This document shows positions 56,714 to 64,000 of a stretch of 64,000 nucleotides of DNA, one piece after another. Positions within the stretch are counted from its first letter, which is position 1. The number at the start of each line of letters is the position of its first letter. This DNA comes from Tuctoria greenei (taxonomy: Eukaryota; Streptophyta; Magnoliopsida; Poales; Poaceae): assembly GCA_036927565.1 (NCBI GenBank), contig JAYESD010000007.1, positions 127,632,230-127,696,229 on the forward strand. Reading direction: 5' to 3'. Below the pieces are notes generated by a model, which was not told the DNA's origin, did not search any database, and was given only the letters and a program-made list of their open reading frames with translations. The position numbers and the translations under genes are program-made.

Positions 56714-58015
56714 TGTAGGATCGAATAGTATGTGAAATGCTACCATAGGGGGGGTGAATGGTAGATTTAAAAATCTTACGCAGCGGAAATAGTTAAATCT
56801 CAACCCCTTTGGCAGAAACACGATCTGTTAGAGAAATCGTGTATGAAACTGATCTAAACGTGTTTCACCATGACAACAGTGATATATATAACAGATAATC
56901 AAGTCACGAAGAAAACACAAAAAGAATCACTCAAATCCATTGAGAGAAACTAAAGTTATGATCGAAAGATCGAACAAAGGTCAATCTGTCCTACCCGAGA
57001 AAAACAGTTCTGGAACGCTGCAAAGAAACTCATGTAGATCAGAAACCACAAATCCAATGACCGTGAAATTTTGTCGGATGATAGATAATCAAGTTTTGAA
57101 TACAACCCAAAAAGAATCACATCAATTGTATCTGTAAAACTCGAGTTATGATAAAGCCACCGACGAAAGGTAGTGCTATCCAGAAACTCGACGAGTAAAA
57201 CTTGTCTGGAACAAGTCGGACGAACAAGGCGCAAAAGTTCCTTCAAAATATGAATTTTATTCAATAGAACACAAGAGGAACAGCCCCAAAGTCGTGCACC
57301 ATGATCTTTGGCCTCCCTTGCTTATATGACCAACCCTTAGGCCAACCCAATCTCAACTAGGACTTCAATCCTACTCAGATCACGAATCGAAACTTTCCAT
57401 AACTGCTTAGGACTCTTCTATACGCAGATAGAAGCAATCTTAAGACTTCCAAACACCATAGGAACGTATCCCACATTCCTAAAACAACTCAAATCCGTGA
57501 CCCACACGAAATCCTATCATAACCAACTTGATACTTTCAATAACGAGCCATAACTGACTCTGCCGCAGCCAAAGCCATCAACCGATACGATCCGATCCTT
57601 CCAACCAGATCTTCCCATCCTTAAAACATCTTCGGAACCATGTTGCCACGTCATGCACCGCATGCATACATGTGAACACCTTCCTTCGATGTCCAGTAAC
57701 CTTCATATGCACTACCATTGATTCAATCATCCTGCGCGACCTCCTGACCCACTCAACCACAATTCCTCCTGAATTTGGTTGTTGGAACCTCATCTCCTCC
57801 CTGAGACTAGTCCAAAGGATCTTGTCACCAGCCATGACTTGAACTCAAGCAACACATGCACATGAACAAACAACCAATCTGTACGAGCCCAAGTCCGCGA
57901 CTTGACTCAAGTCAGTTCCGAACACAACACATTACATGAGCACCTCACATAAGCATGTTGCAAAAACACAGTAAAATGATATCAGCCATATCAACCAAAA
58001 CGCACCAAAAACTTA
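56714..58015 (-). repeat. LTR-X family LTR inserted into TAT-B, first part
   Basis: On the plus strand it starts TGTAGGATCGAATAG (compare 34030) and matches the COP-Y LTR up to CCAAAAACTTA at 58015, where the CACTA element begins. Sequence before 56714 is TAT-B, with no primer site, so this is the host-facing 3' end of an LTR: either a solo LTR or the 3' LTR of an element extending past the window. TACTT (56709-56713) is the expected target duplication. A TATA box and AATAAA match those of COP-X in reverse. Confidence 0.8.
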
Positions 58016-58310
58016 CACTACACCATGGTACACTTTCGCCAACACATAGAAATGTCGGCATAAAGTACTTGTAGAGACACTAAAACTGTGGGCAAAAGTT
58101 TTACCGACAGATTGTAAACAGTCGTGGTAGAAGCTGTCGGCTTAGGCTTTGGCGACAGTTAAAACTTTTGCCGACAGTTGGTGTGTGGGAAAACGCAGAG
58201 CCTACACCGACAGTTCGTATTTTTCCTGGCAGTTAGTTTTTCCCCACAGTAACACTTTTACCGACAATAGATATGTGGGCTAACAAAATTTTCTGCCTCA
58301 AGGGCACATA
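58016..58310 (-). repeat. CACTA terminal and subterminal repeats
   Basis: The terminal CACTACACCATGGTACA is followed by about ten copies of short motifs CCGACAGTT, TGTCGGC and GACAGTTA in both orientations over 300 bp. Such arrays are the transposase-binding regions of CACTA elements. Confidence 0.85.

Positions 58311-58314
<4 letters not shown>

Positions 58315-58377
<63 letters not shown>
58315..58377. repeat. (AT)n microsatellite
   Basis: A pure AT dinucleotide run of about 63 bp lies between the CACTA subterminal repeats and the non-coding interior. It is likely to be length-variable. Confidence 0.95.
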
Positions 58378-58378
<1 letters not shown>

Positions 58379-59845
58379 CCACCACATCTTCCATCACTCA
58401 ACTCATAATTTCAATGGTATATACACAATCACAACTCAATTAGATTCGTAACATGCAAACTGTGTGCAATTTGCACAGCACAAACATATCCATTAATATG
58501 CATGGTTCCATATAGATAAAATTAGGATCTTCCAAATAAAGTAGCAGCATACATGTCCAATAATTATCAAATCAGGTCATAAGTTAAGTTTCAGCCTATT
58601 ATACAGTGCCATACATATGACCCATTGAGAGAATATACATGCTTCTCTCTACTCACAAATAGTTCTAACTATACAGTCATACACAACATTTTCTTGTTGC
58701 ACAAAAGGTCACTCTAAAAGCTTGTAACATGCCTTGCTGCCAAAAGGTTACTACTCCAATTAGTTGAAGCTTGTAACATGCCTTGATGCCAAAAAGTTAC
58801 TACTCCAATTAATTAGTTGCTAGTGCACCTATCACAGTAAAAAAGAATAATCAGCACACAATACAAGCAAGGAAATAATCAGGAAAATATATTGAACACT
58901 ATAATTCATATGTTGGAAGGTTGCTGGAACATTATAATGAACACTACAAACAAGGTTGCCGGAACACTATAATGAAGACAATAATTGTAATTCATTCACA
59001 GTTTGAGACATTCTGAATTCTGATGAACCAATGGAATTTTTCTGATCGTGCTCATCTAGAAATTCAATCAGTCAGTGGATGCATCGTGGAAAAACATAGA
59101 AAGTGTGTCACCATCGACTAGCTCAAATCTATCTAAACTAACTTCAGTAACCAGTCAAAATGACTAAGAAAAATTATCATCCATTAGTATCTTGATACAT
59201 CGTCAAAAGCCTGTATAAACAGACCATCTACACAACAACTAACACTTACCATTGCAGAATCTTAAAGCACACATGTGTACAAATTTGAGACAAATAGACA
59301 AAACTTTTGAAATGTGTTAGACCGAAAATAAGGTTGCCTCAGTTGCATCAGGTTGCCTTTGAAATGTGTTAGACCCGAAATTTTTGAAATGTGTTAGCCC
59401 CAGACTTTTGAAATGCATCAGGTTGCCTTTTTAGTAGTAGGGTCAGAAATCACTTTTCATGCTTTGGTTTATGGACATGTTTCTGTAGTTTAAAAGTTTG
59501 CTGGTCTAGCACATCTCATTTTGAGACAGACAGGCAAATTTGAGATGTCTCTATGTTAGGCCTCTTTTATTTTGTCCCTGATGCATTCTTAACTGAATTA
59601 ATTAGCCAACCGCTGGTCTATATTTAGTTTGTTGTTCAGGCTAAAAATAACACAAAAGTAATTCTAGTGCATGCCCAGAAAAATACAGATGGATGTGTTC
59701 AGGCTAGAGATGAACCACATGAACTAGATACAGAAGTTAAATGAAAGAAAATGAAATCGCCATTCAACAACAAAGAACTAAACTAATCTATCACATGTTA
59801 GGTAATTTTAAATCTAGCTAATACCAATGCACAAATGTATTACCT
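58378..59845. repeat. CACTA non-coding 3' region with short duplications
   Basis: There is no gene here. A tandem duplication of 49 bp starts at 58719 and 58768 (AGCTTGTAACATGCCTTG). Near-repeats of GTTGCCGGAACACTATAATGAA lie at about 58920-58975. Words GAAATGTGTTAGACC and GCATCAGGTTGCCTTT repeat at 59310-59440. This is presumably the 3' untranslated and subterminal part. Confidence 0.65.
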
Positions 59846-61836
59846 GTGCTTGCATGGGCACTTCTGCACAAAATATTTAAATCCACGAGACTTAGATCAT
59901 CATTTCGTACTTAAGAAACTGTTAAATAAATGAATTTAAATTTAAGAAAGGTAAATAATATAAAACACAAGTGGAGATGTAAATCTTGCAATCATACCAG
60001 AACCATGACCTTTTGACTGCCTTGAAGACTTCTTTTCATCCTTGATCTGTAACAAGTTAAGTTATTGAACTAGTTCACCAAAACATTCTTAGAATTATAA
60101 TTGCAAGGCAAAATATTACTATGTCATGTGGCCAAGCAATGCATCTCCCACGAGCATCTCCAACAGACTTTAAGGTTCCATAAGGGCGAGGTAGTATGGC
60201 ATCCCTCATGAAAACATGATTGACAACTACCTCACAATATTGAATGCCAAGAGGAGTGTCCCCCACAATAGATGATGGGTTTGTTGTTTGAACAGTTCTC
60301 TTAGCCACAGGGAGATTATAGGGCCTCACAACATTATATAATATCACATCTCTTCCAACCTAAAGCATAAAAATAATAGCACAGTGTAGCAGGTATGTGA
60401 TGGGCATAAGTTAAACAATAGATTATGGATTGAGAAATACCTCTTCATCATGTGGTTCCTCTGGAAAAATGACAGTGTGCCTAGTCATGAGAATGTTTTC
60501 ATCATCACTTAAGTTTGTATTATCTATTTCATCCTCAGCATGTGACCTCACATCATCGTGAGGGGGATTGTTAGATTCATTTGGAGTGCCGGAAGGATTT
60601 TGTTGCCGCTGAAGTAAATTTTCCAGTAGTTGTTGCATATTGTCCAAACGGCTTTCTAAAGCTTCCACTTTCTTATCAGCTTGTCGACGAGCTTCGATTT
60701 CCATTTGAAGCCTTGTTGATGTGCATCTTTTTGCCCCAAGCATGTCAAACTCTCCAGGTGTTGGTCCTAAGCCAACAACACGAACATATCCATTCTTCTC
60801 TGGCCCACAAACATGAAAATAAGTATCACCTTCCCCTATACTCTTCTCTATTAGTTCAGGATGATCTATGACTGCATCTTTAAGGGCATTCTACAGAAAA
60901 TAAATATATTATAGTATACAATTGCTATTTTAGCTCCAAGTGAAATGCACTTAGATATCTCCATAACTTACAATTGTTGTTTCAGCTCCCTTGTGAGGTA
61001 CTCCATTCTTGTGTGTGTGCGTTTTAATAAACAATTCATCTCTGCATGCTGGACGTCCTAGCTCTTCGCACTATATTTTAAGAATCATATTGCAGTTACA
61101 AAATCTGAATAATGGATACAAAATGAAAAGAAAGGTGCATACCATTTCATAACCAACACGTGCATGGCTCTTGCTTCCAGATGTATGGTTTTGGGTCATC
61201 TTTGACCGATTTGCTTTCCCTCTCATTGAACGGACCTATCATCAAGTGTTATTTATAGTACTCATGATTCATATATAATAACTCAAAAAATAGGGAATTG
61301 TAGCTTACAGCTCCATCTGGAGACATCCAATGATCAATTAGCCACTTCCAATCCTCCTCATGTACTCTTTCGTCCCGCAATTCAATCAATTCTTCATATT
61401 CCATATCATCATGAAATACTTTCTTCAAGTCTGATTTGAAGTCCCTCCATTTTGCAGCTGCTGTTCTCATAAACCAGTTGAAGCAACTGTTGTCTATATC
61501 CCAATAGATCTGCACATAACTAATTATAAGTTAGTAAGTATATAAGGCATGAACAAATCACAAAGCTAAATTAGTTCACAAATCATTTCAACCAATTTCA
61601 CTACCTGAGCATCTCCATAACTTATATTTTCTTTGTGGGCAAACCTTCCTCCAATCATCATGTGCAATAGGAAAACCCTTTGTTCTCACAAGTACACCAA
61701 TGAAGTTAGCAAATTCAGTGCTTGAAGGTCCACAAGGTTGGCCATGTTCATTTATCTCTACTTTGAGTTTTGGCTTATTTTGTCTTGCAAATATGTCAGC
61801 CTTTGTAGTTGGTCCTCTAACTTTTTTCTTTTCTTA
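59846..61836 (-). pseudogene. CACTA gene, Transposase_24-like 3' exons
   Basis: Seven or more exons can be read with good splice signals: about 61836-61605 (VRGPTTKADIFARQNKPK, HGQPCGPSS, DDWRKVCP), 61509-61309 (AAAKWRDFKSDLKKVFHDD and EDWKWLIDHWMSPDGA), 61235-61143, 61070-60971, 60890-60441, 60359-60120 and about 60047-59999, with a last one near 59870-59847. The W-RDFKSDLKK and W..L...W pattern is that of the plant Ptta/En/Spm transposase domain (Pfam Transposase_24). The exon at 60890-60441 includes a coiled coil (QADKKVEALESRLDNMQQLL). Donors such as CAG/GTAG and ATG/GTATG are present. I see no stop inside these exons. The product may bind DNA as a TnpA-like partner or C-terminal domain. 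Confidence 0.75.
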
Positions 61837-61930
61837 TACACACAACTCTACATTAAAACAATGCATCATAAGACCAACACAAAAAGACAACTATTCATTT
61901 AACCAGATATAGATCATCTAAGAAACATAC

Positions 61931-62285
61931 CTTCATTCCTTGAAGTATTGTCATTCCTTAGTTGTAGATGAGCACTTGCTGCACTACTCCCATTCCCTAG
62001 CTGTAGATCATCACTTGGGACATTCCTTGATTGTAGATGAGCGCTTGCTGCACTACTCCCATTCCCTGGCTGTAAATCACCACTTGGAATACTCCCATTC
62101 CCTGGCTGTAAATCACCACTTGGAATACTCCCATTCACTGGATGTACATCGGCCCGCGCAGCACTCAATCTTGAGCTTGTTCGCAAGTTGTGCTGAATTG
62201 TAGCATTAGTTACCATTCGCTTTTGCTGATGGTTCACAACATCCACCTTTCTCTTTTTCTTTATCATAGCTGATGAGGAAACTTC
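61931..62285 (-). pseudogene. CACTA exon with repeated GNGS motifs
   Basis: This exon lies between clear splice signals (GACAG/GAAG and AAG/GTATG). It begins EVSSAMIKKKRKVDVVNHQQ, where KKKRKV looks like a nuclear localisation signal. It then has repeats: GNGSIPSGDLQP twice and GNGSSAASAHLQ twice, with a related SRNVPSDDLQL unit. The repeats are about 36 bp long and nearly identical at DNA level. It links the DUF4216 part to the Transposase_24 part. Confidence 0.75.
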
Positions 62286-62390
62286 CTGTCATCGGTCTAC
62301 AAGTGCAAGTATAGAAAAAAGAAAAGTAGAATATGCAAAATTATGAATTGTTGCACCATGGAATTTTTACAACACACAATTGTTACTTAC

Positions 62391-63386
62391 TTCCTTTTCT
62401 TTTCAGCAACAATGGTCCCATCAATATCTGTCCAGACATAGTTCATATCTTGAAGAAACATATTTAAGTCATACACTTTTGTATGCAGATCAGGAATTGG
62501 ACTATGAAATTCATTTTGATGATCTGCTTGTTCACTATCAGTTGCAGCCATGTCATAAATTTCTTGTGGTTTTGACCGAACAACAGCACTCCATTCTCTA
62601 TCAATGGGATCTTGAACATAGTAAACCTGTGTGGCTTGCGATGCTAAAATAAAAAGTTAGTCTAATAATCTTTCTCCTCTATTGTATAAGAGATTGAAAT
62701 TAACAACTGTGATCCCAAATTGATCAGTTTTCACCCATGCATCTTGAATGCGGTTGTCAACCCAATCATATTTGAAGAGCACTATATTTCCCTTATTGCG
62801 ATAATTTAGCTAATGATTTCTTTGATCCTACCATAATATGCCTTATTGCGCACTATTGGGTCTGCGTTTCCATTTTTAAAGCAAGAGGTTTGGGCAACTA
62901 GAGCTACTCCACTATTTTGATATGGCCTACCTTCATCACTAGAGAATGTATGGAAATTGAACCCATTTATAGTATAGCTATTATACATTGTTGCAATCAT
63001 GAATGGCTCATTGGCCAAAATTTGCATCTCTTCCGATACTTCAATACCATTTTCAACTAATCCTTCCACCTGTGGTACAGAACATTCTAATCAACTTAAA
63101 TTCCAATCAGACCTAACAAAAAAATTGGAAACACAAATGGTTGGTCATGTAAGGACTTACATGCTTTCTAAACCACTCAGAAAACATTTCATGATGAATA
63201 TTGTTGATTTTTCGTTGATTGCGATTGCCAATTGATCGAAGGTACTCAATATGCTTGATGAAAATGTTTTATAAAAATTAAAAGACCGACAAATATACAT
63301 ATGCATAATGCAGTCCAATCTATAAAAAAGCTTGAGCATCTTACTTCAAGTATGGTTCAATTTTGTCATAGTTGAACAATACATAT
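62391..63386 (-). pseudogene. CACTA transposase C-terminal part (DUF4216 region)
   Basis: The readable chain starts at the broken edge (63386) as YVLFNYDKIEPYL and continues in exon 63240-63161 (YLRSIGNRNQRKINNIHHEM, donor CAT/GTAAGT). Exon 63069-62391 gives EGLVENGIEVSEEMQ, TMYNSYTINGFNFHTFS and RPYQNSGVALVAQTSCF, then YDWVDNRIQDAW and ASQATQVYYVQDPIDREWS. This is the DUF4216 block of TNP2-type CACTA transposases. A one-base loss at about 62812 shifts the frame after KEII, and an in-frame stop lies near 62658. The catalytic domain upstream is missing. Confidence 0.85.
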
Positions 63387-64000
63387 CACCGCATGCATAC
63401 GTGCGAACACCTTCCTTCGACGTCCAGTAACCTTCATATGCACTACCCTTGATTCAATCATCCTGCGCGACCTCCTGACCAACTCAACCATAATTCCTCC
63501 TGAATTTGGTTGTTGGAACCTCATCTCCTCCCTGAGACTAGTCCAAAGGATCCTGTCACTAGCCATGACTTGAACTCAAGCAACACATGCACATGAACAA
63601 ACAACCAATCCGTACGAGCCCAAGTCCGCGACTTGACACAAGTCAGTTCCGAACACAACACCTTACATGAGCACCTCACATAAGCATGTTGCAAAAACAC
63701 AATAAAACGATATCAGCCATATCAACCAAAACGCACCAAAAACTTAATTAGTAAAAGAATACTAAGCAACTTTTCCATAAGTGTAAAGCAAGTTCGAAAC
63801 ATTTCACATGAAAATTTGGAACATTACGATCAAGCTCCGAACCTTGCCGAAGCTAACCGGAGCTTGAGCCGGAGCTTACCAAAGCTAGTTGGATCTAGCG
63901 CCGGAGCTTACAAAAGCTAGTACAACCTAGCACCGGAGCTTACCAAAGCTAGTTGGACCTAGTGCCGAAGCTATCCAAAACTAGTCGGAACTAGTCATCC
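63387..64000 (-). repeat. LTR-X family LTR, second part with duplicated segment
   Basis: The first 360 bp (63387-63746) repeat 57656-58015 with about 15-20 differences. After ACTTA the sequence continues with ATTAGTAAAAGAATACTAAGC, as in the uninterrupted LTRs, and runs off the window. The last 140 bp hold the 32 bp repeats listed separately. Confidence 0.85.
63869..64000. repeat. 32 bp tandem repeats in LTR-X
   Basis: Three units of exactly 32 bp start at 63869, 63901 and 63933 with CCGGAGCTTACCAAAGCTAG, and a diverged fourth starts at 63965. A partial related unit precedes them at 63857. The array continues to the window edge. Neither the COP-X nor the COP-Y copy of this LTR has these repeats. 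Confidence 0.85.

Larger units (their letters stand above)
58016..63386 (-). mobile_element. CACTA (En/Spm) transposon, truncated at its 5' side
   Basis: It starts with the terminal CACTACACCATGG at 58016 and has subterminal CCGACAG repeats, then (in minus sense, upstream) exons of a transposase gene ending in DUF4216-type and Transposase_24-type sequence. At 63386 it stops inside the transposase gene: no opposite CACTA/TAGTG end is present, and LTR-X sequence resumes. The TTA at 58013-58015 may be half of the 3 bp target duplication. About 5.4 kb remain; the catalytic part (TNP2) is lost, so it cannot move by itself. Confidence 0.85.

Overview
This is nuclear DNA from a plant, most likely a grass. 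Almost the whole 64 kb is LTR retrotransposons nested inside one another, with a CACTA DNA transposon, a hAT-type miniature element and a LINE remnant. The grass call is an inference from element types: a SIRE/Maximus-type copia whose LTR starts TGAAAGTGCATCTAGG, Tat-type gypsy elements with an antisense Transposase_28-like gene, an Athila-like element carrying gag and protease only, and a plant RTE-type LINE with a GTT tail. I see no rRNA, tRNA, CRISPR or organelle genes. Dense nesting and decayed pol genes suggest heterochromatin or a gene-poor region.

Left block (1-21811). A Tat-type gypsy (TAT-A, +) lies inside the gag of another gypsy (GYP-B, -). The GYP-B LTR (4499-5368) sits at a clean break in the 5' LTR of a large SIRE-type copia (5369-16804, +). 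The SIRE element abuts the truncated pol of a second copia (COP-X, +, 16805-21004). This reads as four nesting levels, with the missing left halves outside the window. A small solo-LTR-like sequence splits the SIRE gag near its start. A truncated LTR (LTR-W) follows COP-X.

Middle block (21812-38990). COP-Y, an inverted relative of COP-X, is opened in its RNase H by a complete 9.8 kb Athila-like element (ATH-Z, 22598-32362). ATH-Z has gag, protease and a second ORF but no RT or integrase, and itself contains a 691 bp hAT-type element with an exact 8 bp target duplication. The COP-Y 5' LTR holds a deletion derivative of a Tekay/Del-like element (TEK-1) with an exact 5 bp duplication.

Gene island and right block (38991-64000). 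A 2.6 kb stretch (38991-41622) has no repeat signature and contains a plausible two-exon gene on the minus strand, the only candidate host gene. Then come a decayed copia (COP-D, -) with a LINE inserted in it, a minus-strand Tekay/Del element (TEK-2), a second Tat element (TAT-B) inserted into the TEK-2 integrase, an LTR of the COP-X family inserted into the TAT-B RNase H, and a truncated CACTA element inside that LTR, flanked by two diverged copies of the same 360 bp.

No retroelement here has an intact pol, so none is autonomous as sequenced. The most complete open frame is the antisense gene of TAT-A. The observations most worth following are short near-palindromes clustered in three unrelated LTR families, hypervariable repeat blocks in the COP-X-family LTR, a short reading frame conserved between two Tekay LTRs, the duplicated segment around the CACTA element, and the candidate gene.
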